Below, piece after piece: positions 1-13,440 of a stretch of 64,000 nucleotides of DNA. The translations under genes and the position numbers were made by a program. The notes under the pieces are model-generated. The model saw only the letters and a list, made by a program, of their open reading frames with translations. It was not told the origin of the DNA and did not search any database. Source of the DNA: Panopea generosa (Eukaryota > Mollusca > Bivalvia > Adapedonta > Hiatellidae); contig CM055911.1 in NCBI GenBank assembly GCA_029582155.1, positions 49,994,901 through 50,058,900 on the forward strand, in the 5' to 3' direction. Position 1 is the stretch's first letter, and each line of letters opens with the position of its first letter.

Positions 1-2240
1 GTATGAACCATCCTAGTCACCACAACATATTGTATAAGCCATCCTAGTACATGTAGATTGTATGAACCATCCTAACCACCATTACAAATTGTATTAGTCA
101 GCCTGACCATCAGAACAGATTGTATGAGCCATCTCATCCATCAACACACATTGTATGAACCACCCTAGCCATCACAGCAGATAGTATGACCCATCCTAGC
201 TATCACAGCAGATTATATGAACCATTCAAGTCATCACAGCAGATTGTATGAGATATGCTAGCAGATTGTATGAGTCATCTTAGATATCACCACAGATTGT
301 ATGAGCCATCCTAGCCATCACAACACATTGTATGAGCCATCCTAGCCATCACAACACATTGTATGAGCTATCCTATCCATTACAGCAGATTGTTTGAGCC
401 ATCCTAGGCATCATCGCACATTGTATGAGCCATCAAAGCCATCACAGCAGTTTGTATGAGCCATCCTAACCATCACAGCAGATTGTATGAGCCATCCTAG
501 CCATCACAACACATTGTATGAGCCATCCTATCCATTACAGCAGATTGTTTGAGCCATCCTAGCCATCACCACAGATTGTATGAGCCACCATAGCCATCTC
601 AGCAGATTGTTTGAGCCATCTTAGCCATCACAGCAGATTGTATGAGTCATTCTAGCAGATTATATGAGCAATCATAGCCATCACAGCAGATTATATAAGC
701 CATCCTAGCCGTCACAGCATATTGTTTGAGCCATCATAGCCATCAAAACAGATTATAAAAGCCATTATAGCCATCACAGCAGACTGTATGAGCCATCCTA
801 GTTATCACAGCAGATTGTATGGGCCATCCAATCCATCACATCAAATTTCATGAGCCACCCTAGCTATCACAGCAGATTATATGAGCCATGCTAGACATCA
901 CAGCAAATTGTATGAGCCATTCTAGCAGATTGTATTAGCCATCCTAGCCACCACAGCAGTATGTATGAGCCATCCTAGTAGATTGTATGAGCCATCCTAG
1001 CTACCACAACAAATTGTATTAGTTATCTTTACCAACAGAGCAGATTGTATGAGCCATTTCATCCATCACCACATATTGTATGAGCCATCCTAAACATCAC
1101 AGCAGATAGTATGAGTCATCTTAGCTATCACAGCAGATTATAAGAACCATTGTAGCCATCACAACAGATTGTATGAACTATCCTAGCAAATTGTATTAGC
1201 CATCCCAGACATCACCAAAGATTGTATGAGCCATCCTAGCCATCACCACAGATTATTTTAGCCATACTAGCCATCACTGCAGATTGTTTGAGCCTTCCTA
1301 GCCATCTCCACAGATTAATGAACCATTCTAGCCATCAACAAATATTGTGTGAGATTGTATTAGATTATATTAGCCATCCTAGCCAGCATATCAGATTATA
1401 TTAACCATCCTAGCCATCACAGCAAATTGTATGAGCCATCCTAGCCATCACAGTAGATTGTATGAGTCATCCTAGCCTCCTAGCCATCACAGCAGATTAT
1501 ATGAGCCATCCTAGCCATAACACAATATTGAATGAGCCATCCTAGCCATAACGGAAAATTGTATGTGCTATCCTAGCCATCACAGTAGACTATACGAGCC
1601 ATCCTGGCCATCACAGCAGATTGTATGAGCCGTCTGAGCCATCACAGCAAATTGTATGAGCCATCCTAGCCATCACAGTAGATTGTATGAGTCATTCTAG
1701 CCATCACAGCAGTTTATATGAGCCATCCTAGCCATAACACCATATTGAATGAGCCATCCTAGCCATCACGGAAAATTGTATGTGCTATCCTAGCCATGAC
1801 AGTAGACTATACGAGCCATCTTTGCCATCACAGCAGATTGTATGAGCCATCCTAGCCATCACAGCAGATTGTGTGAGTCATTCTAGCCATAACAGCAGAT
1901 TGTATGAGCCATCCTAGCCATCACAGCAGATTGTATGAGTCATCCTAGCCATTACAGCATATTGTATGAGCCATCCTAGCCATCACAGCAGATTGTATGA
2001 GCCTTCCTAGCAATCACAGCAGATTATATGAGTCATCCTAGCCATAACAGCAGATTGTATGAGCCATCCTAGCCATCACAGCAGATTGTATGAGCCATCC
2101 TAGCAGATTATATGAGTTATCCTTGCCACCACAACAAATTATTTGAGCCATCCTAACCACCAGAGCAAATTATATGAGTCATCCTAGCCATCACTGCAGA
2201 TTGTATGGGCCATATTTGTAGATTGTAAGAGCCATCCTAT
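1..2240. repeat. 31-bp minisatellite array (left edge, incomplete)
   Basis: The stretch is made of degenerate copies of a unit of about 31 bp reading roughly gtatgagccatcctagcc followed by atcacagcagatt. By length there are about 70 copies. Some copies lack the middle part, giving shorter 'gtatgagccattctagcagatt' forms. The array runs off the left end of the window, so its full size is unknown. It ends near 2240 where the sequence becomes ordinary AT-rich DNA. No open frame of note runs through it, since the unit is not a multiple of three and holds stops. Confidence 0.95.
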
Positions 2241-2249
2241 GCAAAAAGA

Positions 2250-3687
2250 ATGACTACAAAATACAATTTCCATCCTAGAAATTAAATGATGTTTAGATTA
2301 CTTGAAGCAAATACCGATTTATACATAACCCAAATGGCAGTTCTTATCTGATCACCGAGCATGATGCCAGTAATCACCATATGCTGGACAATGGTACTTA
2401 ATCTATACGGCTAACTTGTTCATTTACAACCCCCATAAGACCTAATTAAACACCACTTTAATGACCGGAATAAACGCCAACAGCAATGAAAAATGGCTAT
2501 TTCTACTGATGTTTCTTTATTCATTTAAATTGAAGCATTAGTGACGATGTCTATTGAAATTCCAAAATTCATACCTGACTTATTTGGTTCAAAATTAGCA
2601 AAACTGTTGATGTATACATGAGTGTATGTCATTTTGATTTAAAAGTTTATAAATAAAAAAAAAATCTTTGAAAACCTTTTTTGAAATGAATTAAACAAAA
2701 ATATATTGACAGTTCTTATTATAGGATTGTGTGCATTGTGTCGAGTATACATTAAAAAGAGCAAATGTTCATTATTAATGTAAGAAACATTTTGTTAATT
2801 TAGAAATCATTGTGTATCCATTTGCAAAATGCACTCCGTCATGTAGTCACTTCTAACTCAATTTGAACAATTTGAACAGAATTATTAGTATGCATTATAA
2901 CGTTGATTACCAGTATTACAAATAATGATCGGCCCCTAGTGAACAGTCATCTTATCTCTCATAAATCAATAGTTCCCACAGCTACCAATCCAAGCCAGAT
3001 AAGAGATAAGAGCAAGCAGAACAGTAGTATAGCCACACCTTCTGTTTTAAATATGCTGAAAGGCCAACAATACCGGTTTTCGATAAAGTGAACTCCGCCC
3101 TTCTCACTTTGATAATACATAGCTGTAAATATCTACAAACTAAGCATTCATACTTACAAATGTATCATCAACAATGAAAATATGTAAAAGTATTTAATAC
3201 ATCAGTACAAAAAATCAAGTTAATGTTCACAATTTGTTTGTTGCTTAATATATAGAGATCGAAAACGTATTACAGACAAAAATATAGTTATAATTAGTTG
3301 TAAGTTATGAAATTAGTTATTAGTTAATATGCTGTTTACAATTTTTGTTTAATATTCTACATGTGGACCTATACATTGAATTATTGGGATGAATAATGCA
3401 TGTACGTTTTTTATAAAGATCATGTGAAGCAAGTAGTTACTGTTTTTGTTTAAATACACCTTTTTGCATATAGTAATAACTAAGAATCACTTGACAAGGT
3501 GGAATTAATACTGTTCTACAAAGTTTGTACACTATCCTTTGTTTTTTTATTTTAAATGAAACAGCTTTTGTTAATACAACAAAACTATTATCTTAATTGT
3601 GCATTGAATTTGACCGAAATTCGCCAACATTTGAAAATTCATCCAAAACTGATGATAACATAATTTCGTACTTTTCTATAGTTTTTT
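2250..3687. other. AT-rich stretch without a recognised gene
   Basis: Unique-looking AT-rich sequence. A 62-codon open frame at 2903-3091 (+) follows a possible CAG acceptor, but it matches no domain known to me and has no clear donor, so it is not called as a gene. It lies just upstream of the coding-like remnant at 3688. Confidence 0.6.
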
Positions 3688-3990
3688 CAAGACAGCTCCG
3701 GAAATGTTATTTTTCAATTTAAGAAATGGCCATCAGATGCAGTGTGGTACCTTTTTCCAAATGAAGAACAAGTAGAGCTGTTTAAAGCAGGTTGTTACAA
3801 GTGGAAACCCTTAGGCAGTAAAACCATTATGGATTAGGCCTCCGTTAGAAAAGGTGAAAGAGACCATTTTAAAAGTTAATTGTTTTTTTTAAACAATACG
3901 CAAAAAGAATCGTGGCAATGTTTCTTTCAGAATCAATTATCACATGCAATGCAAAAGGAAAGACAACTAATAAAAGTAAATATGTTTTAA
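3688..3990 (+). pseudogene. Coding-like remnant, unrecognised family
   Basis: Two blocks in one frame (3688-3834 and 3892-3987) read like protein. The first contains WPSDAVWYLFPNEEQVELF and is rich in aromatic and charged residues. The second contains SWQCFFQNQLSHAMQKERQ. A TAG stop at 3835 ends the first block, and the short stretch after it (about 3836-3880, PPLEKVKET) makes better sense one frame over, which suggests a frameshift. A possible acceptor (tttttcaag) precedes the first block. I do not recognise the family. It could be a decayed gene, or exons of a gene that also uses the SAM-like exon at 5092. Confidence 0.35.
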
Positions 3991-4432
3991 CTCATAAATT
4001 TAAAGCGGCATATTAAACCAGTATTTAAAAATATTTCATTTATAAAGAAAGCAATAACTTGTTAATAAATGGCACACATTTCTCATGGCCTTCGATGCAT
4101 TTATGATGACGATACTTTTTTAAAGTGATTAAAGCATGATTTAAATACATATTTACTGATCAATAATTCTAATTTGAAAATAATTTGCTCCGATGGCGAA
4201 AATTATCTTAAAATTTCTGATTCAATAGTATACTATAATACTTGGTCAAGTTCGTTATTCTTCAGCATTATAACGGTAGCTATATAATGTTATGTGCAAA
4301 TGTTTATATGGACAAATATCTTTTTTTTCATTTTGTTGGAACATTATGTGTGTGATATAAGAATTCGTTTGTGATTCTCTGTGGGAATAATAGTGTGGCT
4401 CAGAAAATCAACCAAAAATAAACCATAATGTA

Positions 4433-4496
4433 TGTAACGGGATTCGAACCCAGATCTCATAGTACATAGATATTACCACTGCGTTATGCAGGAATA
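4433..4496 (-). mobile_element. tRNA-like SINE head or tRNA pseudogene
   Basis: On the minus strand a box A-like sequence (ataacgcagtggtaa) is followed about 30 bases later by a good box B (gggttcgaatcccg). The anticodon region is not convincing and no body or tail of a known SINE follows. Most likely it is a SINE fragment or tRNA-derived pseudogene. Confidence 0.45.
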
Positions 4497-4499
4497 TAA

Positions 4500-5091
4500 C
4501 AAGTTGCAGTATGAATTTAAGTATAGACTTTAACCGATGATGCCTGGAATTTCTGAACGAGTATGGCTATAATTGAGATTATTATATGCTTAATCATTTA
4601 TGTTATTCAACGGGTCAAGTCTAATTCAAATATTGGAGATAATAGCATGTTTAAAAATATGTTTTTTTAAGGTAAACAATGGTATTTTGTACCAGACATG
4701 ATCCATACAAATAGCCACCATTTATGCTAAATTTTACAACTATGCTAGTATTTTATGTAATTAAAATGATATTATGCTGTCCTTGTCCTTAAAGTTATAA
4801 TAAAGTGATAATTTCATTTTTCAAAATCTCTTATTTAGTTTATATACATTTATTATGACTTTTTTAATTCTAAATCTAAATTTTAATAATAGTATGCAAA
4901 CTGAGCTTGATTCGAAATATATTATGATGTGTTTTGTTATGTAGTACTGCTTGTAGTTAACATGTTAATCCAATGTGAAAGCAGAAATATATCGAAAATA
5001 AAAAAATTATAAATAGGATATATAAATAAAGTTTATGCTTAGGTCAGCATACGTAAAAACGTGTAATATTTTATTTTTGTTGTTATTTCAG
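4500..5091. other. AT-rich stretch, nothing recognised
   Basis: No coding frame, RNA gene or repeat could be identified here. Confidence 0.5.
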
Positions 5092-5206
5092 GTATATTCA
5101 GGAAAACGATGTGAAAGCAATGAAAGTATCATATCGACATCGACTTCTGTTGAAGCAAATTGTTTTAACTCTAAAAATACGAAACGAAATAAATATGTTT
5201 GATTAA
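5092..5206 (+). CDS. Possible terminal exon with SAM-domain-like C-terminus
   Basis: A good acceptor (gttgttatttcag) ends at 5091. The phase with one leading base then reads a 37-residue peptide ending at TAA 5204-5206. The segment ENDVKAMKVSYRHRLLLKQ resembles the last two helices of SAM domains, with the usual 'acidic-D-L-K ... G-x-R-x-K-L' pattern replaced by 'E-N-D-V-K ... Y-R-H-R-L-L-L-K'. No upstream exon carrying the first SAM helices was found, so this may be an orphan or decayed exon. It could belong with the remnant at 3688-3990. SAM domains mediate protein-protein contacts; no more specific role can be inferred. Confidence 0.28.
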
Positions 5207-5209
5207 TAC

Positions 5210-7680
5210 CAGAAATTAGAAGTTAGGTTGTTCTCAAATGTGTCATCAAACTCAGTTTGACATTTAAAACTGTATTGCAATTGAATGGCTCTTTTTAAAT
5301 ATTTCAACTAATGTCACAAGTGTGGCACTATTTCAATGTACACATGTGTGTTTCAATAATATGATATAGTAATAATTATAATATGGTAAAATTAACCGGT
5401 GGTCAGATTTCAAATAATTTTGTACATATGATCATCATTATGAGACCCTTTACCGAAATAGCTAAAATCAACTTGATCTCTTTTAAATGTATACTCGACA
5501 CATGACAGCCAGGGAACAAGGTTTATTTTCTCTATATATGTATGCGATATTTTCAACAGAGAGAAACAATTTTTTCTCTTCCACTAATGGTACAAATTCA
5601 AAGTAATGCAATAAGATTGATCCTTGGATAGTCAGTCATCTACTTACATGTTTTATTATCCCTCCCATATAACACCGAAAGAATGAAGGTGGCATGTAGC
5701 ACGAAAATGAAGGACAATACATGAAATAGTGTTCAGCGTCCTCTTTGCCCACATTTTATATAAATTGTATATAATTTTAATTTGTAGACAAATATGTCAT
5801 AATTTAAGTTACTGCAACTATTTCTTAAACGAGCATGAATAATAGATACTTCAAAAGAACTTGTTAAATGAAAACATGGTATTTTGGTGCGTTTAATACA
5901 TGTTGTATAAGTTGAAGTTTAAATGATGTTATATATTGAACATTAAGTATATATTCCGCAATATTGTTCAAAGTGAAAATGTATAATGGTATAAAAGATT
6001 TTCTAAATAATTGAGTTCTAGCATTTTCCAAACGATGAAACTACATGTTTTTTTTATATTTAACAATCTCCAAACTTAAATTAAGTACATGTTTTGATAA
6101 ACAATATATCTTATTAAGTTTTAGTGTTTACCTCACAGTGAAGCCCTTCATTTGCAATCAGCATTGGATGCGTATAATTAAACAATGTCCGCTATTTCAT
6201 TTTCTTCTATTTTCCTTTATGAATATGTATTATTGCCATTTTGATATTTTATGTAAATAATCTGTTGTTTGAATGGGCCACTTTTAATATTGGATAACTT
6301 GCGGCCCAAACCCTTTTGCTATTTCATGTAATGACATATTCTAAACAATAACATATGTTTAAAATAAAATTTTATATGTTTGATATAAAAGTACTTTTAT
6401 ATTTGTATAATTCTTATAAACAATTAAGTCGTCCACATAATACTAAATCATATTATCAAATTCCTCCTATGATGGCTCAAAAGAGCTTGCCCTCCGGTTT
6501 CTTGAAAATGTTTAGGGAATAACATGGTATAATTTCAGAATAACCTTACAGTCAATTAAGTAAGTCAGCTGACACAGGTTAGAGATTTAAGGTCCATCAC
6601 GACCTTCCTGTTATAAAAATATTTGATGCATAAAATTGTTATCAAATAAAAAATTAAAGGATTAGAAAAGAATAGGCAGAAATTAGTAAAATATAATCTA
6701 TTTAAAAAGGAAACTTGAAGTATTTGAACATATACCATGTATATATCCATGTCTAAGACATGCATATATCCATGTCTAAGACAATTAGCTTTAAACTTGC
6801 ATAGGTCATCATACGTATATACGAAAGGTATTTCAATCATTAATAATGAATCTTAGACTTTATTTAATCCCACATTTGTACTGTAATGACCACAACCCAG
6901 CCCTATGGTTCCAAGTATTAACTCAGGCATAATTATTTAATTATTTAGCGAACTGTTTTATAATATCTTTCTCAGAAACTGCAAATGACAGGATATAGCT
7001 ACATGATAGGTAGTATAGTTGTGTAGTCTAATCTCATGATACTATTAACATGGTTTTGGGTGTCAATCATTAAATAGTAAAAAGGCATCTCTAAAACTGG
7101 AGATATTTTAAACCATAATACTATATATATATATATATATATATGCGTTTACTGCATATATATGAAGGATAAACATAATTATGATCACCTAATAGTTTGT
7201 TTAAATCATGATTTGGCCTTGTAAAGGGATTCGAACGTATCAAAGGCCAACAAATATTAAACCTTACAATCCTCTTCTATTCTGATATTTGTTTTTATAG
7301 ATTTCACATTTTTGTTTCATATTTGGCTTAAATGATCACTTTCCATTAGTACAGCTTATATTTGTTAGGTACTGTGTTATCTTCATTTAAATCAAACAGC
7401 TATATTTCATTAGAGCCTAGTTTGGCGACATTGAATTTTCGTATAATGTATATTATCATATTACAGGCTAAGGATCTAATTAAAACTGGCAAAATACATT
7501 ATCAAATAATATAAAGATGGATTATAAAAAAAAAATTGTATATCATTTGCTCATATTTCATTTTAAACGTTCATAAAATATTTGTGTCATTCCGTCAGTT
7601 GTTCACCAACTGTAAAAGCTTGAGAAAAAAATCAAACTTAAAGAGCGCTAACAAAATTGTCTGATAACCAAATTTGATGC
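5210..7680. other. AT-rich intergenic sequence
   Basis: Only short spurious open frames are seen. A (TA)n run lies at 7122-7144. A short direct duplication (catatatccatgtctaagaca) sits near 6744-6782. Nothing else was recognised. Confidence 0.5.
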
Positions 7681-7684
7681 TACT

Positions 7685-8071
7685 GACTGTATTCAGCCAT
7701 GTATATTTTACAGAAGAACGATATGAAATGTATAAAAGACTTTCCGTAGTTTTCTTGTTGTATTGTGAGATCCCCATATGACTGAATTCAGCCAGCAAGC
7801 AGAATTTGCAAACTGACTTCTTAATATAAAGTTTGGCTGAATTCCGCCAGTGAAGAGCTGGAATGGCTAAGCTCGATTTTATATGCAGCATTTTTAATTA
7901 GTGTTGACTAAACTAAAGTTTGACTGAATTCAGCCAATCACTTCATCAAGATTTACTTTTATTTGATAATGCCCATTTCACTTTTAAATGATACAAGTTC
8001 AATTAGTTATCCAGAAAAAAACACTCAGTGAAACCTATAACCACATGCAATGTAAATGATTGAATTCAGTC
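7685..8071. repeat. Five dispersed copies of a GACTGAATTCAGCC palindrome-like motif
   Basis: Near-identical 14-mers occur at 7685-7698, 7780-7793, 7835-7848, 7922-7935 and 8058-8071. The centre TGAATTCA is a perfect palindrome and the outer bases nearly so. The sequence between copies is not obviously repeated and the spacing is irregular (95, 55, 87 and 136 bases), so this is not a simple tandem array. Confidence 0.7.
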
Positions 8072-8079
8072 AGGTTATA

Positions 8080-9234
8080 ACATCTAAAATCAACAAATAA
8101 GCATGCTAGTTTGAACTCCTTATCGTATTAATATAAAATTATGCTCATGACCACTGAAAACGATCATTTAAATGATATTCAATGAACATTGCTACCACAA
8201 CAGTTACAAAATAAAATAGTTTTGCCCTTTTCAGAAAATGGTCAGTTTGATTCAATACGGGTAGCAAAGAAGAACGATTTTAGTTTAATCTTCATAAATC
8301 AATAACCGTTTAAAATATCAAATTTGTACAAAAATGTCCTCTGCAAGTTGATTATTTTTTCATGATTTTAAATTAATTAAGTTTTGGTCCTTTTTAAAAT
8401 CTAAGACAATCACCAAATCTCTCTATATGTTCTATACAAAATGAACATTTTTTTCGGAGAAACTGGATATTTTATCTCCGACACCTTGTTTCAACACATT
8501 ATTACAAATTTGTGTTTATTAGCATAACAAGATATTTTATTAAGCTTTCCAATGATATTATTTTTATTAAAATAATCTCTTTGGTCCTTTTTACACTTTT
8601 TTAGAAACACTATTATATTTTTTACAAGTCGGCAAACATCGGCAACCTTCGGGATTTCTCGTGACTGTCCATGCATGGTATATTTATATCGTTGTTATGA
8701 CACCCACCCGGAGATATTATTGGGGATATTATTGTCTTTATTTCCTGTATTTTCAGTAAGTTATAAAGCAATTTAAATTGTGGTATGGGGTAAATACTTA
8801 CACGAACATAGAATTGCTTAAAATTTATAAAAAAACAACAATTCTATAGTAATTGTATTTGTATTTTTATACATTTTATTAAGTATTAGGAATTAAAAAG
8901 GATGTTATTATGCATAAGACTTCTTAAGAAGGAATAAATAACTGTTATTATAAAAAAAATCAATAGTTTTATAAAATATTTCTGTATAAACTTTCTTCAA
9001 ACACTTGTGTTTATGCAGACGTTTCGCGTAACGACGTCGAATTATATATCTTATAACAATTAATCGGAGCCTTCAGGATTAAAACAGAAACCATGTTTTC
9101 ATTTAATAAATGCCATGATACATGTTTTAATTAGTTTGTACATCTGGTTATAAATATCAATGAGAAATTAACAGATAGGTGTGAGGTCTGACAAGTAATA
9201 CATCGGTCACATTTAACCTCTCCTGGTGGATACC
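8080..9234. other. AT-rich intergenic sequence
   Basis: No gene or repeat recognised; a 61-codon minus-strand frame near 8491-8676 has no supporting signal. Confidence 0.5.
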
Positions 9235-9776
9235 TACTATCATGCTATCTGTATTGTCTCTCTAGTCTCTATCTCGCATATATGATCAAATGTGATACTC
9301 GTTTTTTAAATAATTTTCTAAATTGGCTCGAAAGTGCCCATAATATAGTTTCAGTTTCTTAATAAATTACAGTTTTAGTGCATATTTTAAATAGAATTGA
9401 AACTTGATATTTTAATAATACATTTTTTTCTAATTTCTAATTTATAAATGAATTTAATCCTTATGCAATTTAAGTAAATTGTTCATGTAAACTATTCAAT
9501 CCGTTGTAGTAAATGCTGGCTGATAATTACTGATTAGCTGAAATTTGTATATTTGGGAATTAAAAGGAAGCGGCAAATGTCATAGGGGCAATTCTCCACG
9601 GGGTGTTGGTGATAAAGTGTACATAAATGATATATATTGTGATGGTTTATTGCATGAACAATAATTAAATTATGAACATTTGCTATGATATAAATCGTAT
9701 CTTGTAATATTGTAAAGAATTGTGTTTGCATGGTAAATGTATGTTAGTGAGGCGCATATGCATTATTATATAATAT
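9235..9776. repeat. Copy 1 of a ~550-bp dispersed duplication
   Basis: This block matches 12576-13172 over most of its length, sharing for example gtctctatctcg, gatcaaatgtgatactc, cgaaagtgcccataatata, ggggcaattctccacgggg and the end near aggcgca...cattattatataa. Differences are scattered substitutions and small indels. A long (GA)n tract follows each copy. It is either a local segmental duplication or two copies of one non-autonomous element. No coding content was seen. Confidence 0.8.
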
Positions 9777-9850
9777 TTTGTACTTCCTTCTGCCATTCCA
9801 TATATATAAGAGGTACGTCTAAATATATTATCACACCGTCACATGCTTGA

Positions 9851-9854
<4 letters not shown>

Positions 9855-9928
<74 letters not shown>
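9855..9928 (+). repeat. (GA)37 microsatellite
   Basis: Perfect GA dinucleotide tract about 80 bases after copy 1 of the dispersed duplication. Confidence 0.98.
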
Positions 9929-9929
<1 letters not shown>

Positions 9930-9930
<1 letters not shown>

Positions 9931-12570
9931 ATTACTTAATAAATCCATAATTACATTCAATAAAATTCATTAGAATTATTTGTTACCTTAAATAAAACGT
10001 GTTATATCTTATTAGTACGAAACTAAGGGTCCTAAATATACTGGGTTTTTCTATTTTCATATTTGAATCATGTCTATATAATTATATACAGTTGGACATT
10101 CTAACAATGATGTTGAATAAAGCAGTCGTATGTCAAATAAATTTATAACAATGATATTATCTACAAAGCGAGACCATCCCTAACACATTGTGTTTTAAAT
10201 TGGTCAAAACACTTACAAAATGTGTACACTGCAGCTAAAAAAACAATTGAATTGGATTTTTTTAAATTTAAGTCACCAAAAATATGGTGATCCGTTCATT
10301 CACCCTGTAATATGTTTGTATGTATGGGGGTCGGGATGGGTCATATTCGACAGACCGTATAAAATTTATAATGGAGATGCATGTTAGATATATATTTTTA
10401 ACCAATGTGTAAATAGAAAGCAAGAAGTATCCATATTATAGTAATGATATATAATAGCGGAGTTTTTCAGGACTTTACAAGTGCACGGTTACAGAAGATC
10501 TCCACCAGGTTGACACATTTAAACTTTATTTTTTTCATGTTATAGTTAATAATTAATCACATAAGGTAAAAAGTAAAGACGAAAAAATATCTTTACACCT
10601 TTAAGTGAAATATAAATGATTTAACAAAAAATCAATAGAGATATTATTTCAATACCAAGTAAATTCTCATTGTTAAGGGTAAAGACATTATTTTCCAAAA
10701 CTCAGCCCATGAACATCCTATATTGAAGAATTGTTATCCAAAGTTATTTTTTATTTTTTACCAGGCTTTCTTACAATTTAAACATTTTAGATACTGGCAA
10801 CGTGTCGCGCACAAGACCCATAACCATACCACAGAGGTTAATGTCAAACTTTCAGTCTTTTGAGATTTCGTGTCTGGTTTGAACTTTGTCTTACATAGAG
10901 GGATTTTGAAAACAACTTGGCACAAATTATCAACATGCAGGACAATGTGTAACGTGCAAAACACAACCCTGTACATCAGGTGACAAAATCAAGGTCACAC
11001 AAAGTCCACGGACACACTTTAAGATAAAAACAAAAACAAACAAAATTCGTGTCTAGTATTTATCTAACTCTTTATATTCCCTTCCTTTAAAACCTATCAT
11101 TATTTTTAACGACTACTTCTGGATGGTGGGGGGTGGGGGTCGCATGTGATATTTACCAGTCACTGTGGCGTTTATAGCTCTGAGTAATATAAAGCGTAAT
11201 AAATCTATTCACTTGTTAGTTGGCAGATTTATCAGACATACAGTCAAGCTGTATGCGTCGGTACTTCAATATCAAACATTCAACCGATTCAGTAAAAAGT
11301 GTTTAAGTTTTTGATCTTGGTACATTGATAGATATGCTAGCGTGTTTCACTCCAAATATTCACCCAATGTTGGTATTACGTGCCCTTCGATGAATTCCTG
11401 TAACGTTTGTAATAGAAACGTGCCACAAATCTAAAATATTTTTAAATAAAATTCGGTAATAATATCCGGTAACTTCAGCCCTCTTTAAAATCATGAATTT
11501 ACGCTCCCATGTGATCCCCATACCCCGCCCAAAAATGAAAACCTAAACCGCCTCTAAATACACCCCTTGAATGAACTGTACTTAGCGTCTACTTAAAACG
11601 TTGTTCAAGCTGGCGGTAAAATATTGCGTTCTTTCATTTTAGAGTGTACAATAAAATTTATGCAGATGAAGATAATTTATCAAAGTAGATTCATCATATA
11701 TTTGGAGTTAAAATGTGTTTATTTTATTTATAAAAACGTCAATATTATATAAAAAAAAAAACGACAATATTTGCAAAACACTTCATGCAATGATATATTA
11801 TGACTTCACAATGCGTTGAAGACTGCACAAACAACAAATATAAAGTGTTTTGTACCTGTTATCAGTAAAACGAGATAAATAGTAAAGTGAAACATAATTT
11901 TGACCTTCTCAGTGTGATATGTTCACTACAGTGATTAAGTCCGCTAAACCTAAATGAAGAAGAAACTCATACATACCAATAAACACATTTCTTTCTTATG
12001 TGACAAGACAAAGCCATTAATGTTATTAAGAATTATGAACATGATAAGACAAAAGTAATTGAAAATAACTACAGGTACAGTTTTATGCAGTAGATAAACC
12101 ATTAAGTATTATCTTTGTTTAAGCAAATCATTTTAATGATAAAATTGCGTGAATGATTAGAACTTGTTATACATTATATTTTATATTGTGGAGTAATATA
12201 ACTAAGAAGCCATCGTTTGACTGAGATTTATTATGCAGGCAATTATGTGAATGTAACTTAACACAAAGGTGTATTCTTATACTTTAAGGCATTGCGAATC
12301 ATCAAAACGTTCCAATATTCATATTCAGGAGAACTAAGACTTTTTAAAATTTATAACTACATTACTTTCACTTTTCCATTGTGATACAATGATTCTTACA
12401 AGTTTTCAAACAAATATTTGGGTTAAGTATTTTATTCACCTTAGATCCCAACACAATTATTGTGTACTTATATGTACTATTATCAGATACATAGTACCTG
12501 TGCCAGGTAAACTGAGTTCAACAACACACGGTCCTACTATTTTCGTTTGTCTTTAAACTTTTTGTTTGTA
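9930..12570. other. AT-rich intergenic sequence
   Basis: No gene recognised. The part near 10765-11005, with 'aaggtcacac' at its end, has the look of an old interspersed repeat, but no second copy is in the window. Confidence 0.45.
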
Positions 12571-12575
12571 GTTTG

Positions 12576-13171
12576 TATGTTGTAATCTGTATTGTTTCTC
12601 TAGTCTCTATCTCGAATATATGATCAAATGTGATACTCATTTTTTAAAATAATTTTCTTAATGAGCGCGAAAGTGCCCATAATATAATTTCAGTTTCTTA
12701 ATAAATTACAGTTTTAGTGCACATTTTTAATAGAATTACAAGAAACTAATATTTTAATTTTACTTTTTTTTAAAAAAAAATTCTAATTTATTAATGATTT
12801 TAATCCTGTTGCAATTTAAGTAAATTGTTCATCTCATCCTTATAATCCTTTTCAGCAATGAATTATATAAAGATACAAAGTCCCTGTTTGTAGTAAATGC
12901 TAGCTGATAATTACTGATTGGCTGAAAATTTGTATAATTGGGAATTAAAAGGAAGTGGCAAATGTCCTAGGGGCAATTCTCCACGGGGAGTTGGAGATAA
13001 AGTGTACATAAATAATATATATTGTGATGGTTTATTTATTACATGAACAATATGTTTAAATTATGAACATTTGCTATGATATAAATCGTATCTTGTAATA
13101 TTGTAAAGAATTGTGTTCGCATGGTAAATGTATATTAGTGAGGCGCAATGCATTATTATATAACATTTTGT

Positions 13172-13172
<1 letters not shown>
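12576..13172. repeat. Copy 2 of the ~550-bp dispersed duplication
   Basis: Second copy of the block at 9235-9776 in the same orientation, about 3.3 kb downstream. It ends directly in a (GA)n tract, whereas copy 1 has about 80 further bases before its tract. Confidence 0.8.
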
Positions 13173-13235
<63 letters not shown>

Positions 13236-13236
13236 A

Positions 13237-13280
<44 letters not shown>
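13173..13280 (+). repeat. Compound microsatellite (AG)n then (ATG)n
   Basis: A perfect AG tract at 13173-13234 is followed by an ATG/TGA trinucleotide tract at 13237-13280. The trinucleotide run abuts a SINE body at 13281. Confidence 0.98.
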
Positions 13281-13440
13281 CCTCCGTCACGGCTATGTGT
13301 GATGGCCTTGAGCAAGACACTTTACCCGCATATGCTTAGTACTGGCTCTAACCAGGAAGACTTCGAACATGATTGGCCAAAGTTGTAAGAATTTGTTTCA
13401 TAAACGAAGTAAAATAAATAAGTTTAAACTAAAAAACTTA
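13281..13440 (+). mobile_element. SINE family B, 5'-truncated
   Basis: Carries the family B core (cacggctatgtgtgatgg, ccttgagcaagacactttac, cgcatatgcttagtactgg) and tail (aagtttaaactaaa). The tRNA head is missing and its place is taken by the microsatellite. The core resembles the conserved metazoan 'Nin'-type SINE domain; that assignment is from memory and was not searched. Confidence 0.75.

Noticed and set aside
1-2240. CRISPR-like array from regular repeats
   Set aside because: There is no unique spacer between repeats; whole units are repeated, and the context is eukaryotic.
2903-3091. 62-codon frame as an exon of the possible gene at 3688-5206
   Set aside because: No donor, no recognised domain and no link to the later blocks; left as unsupported.
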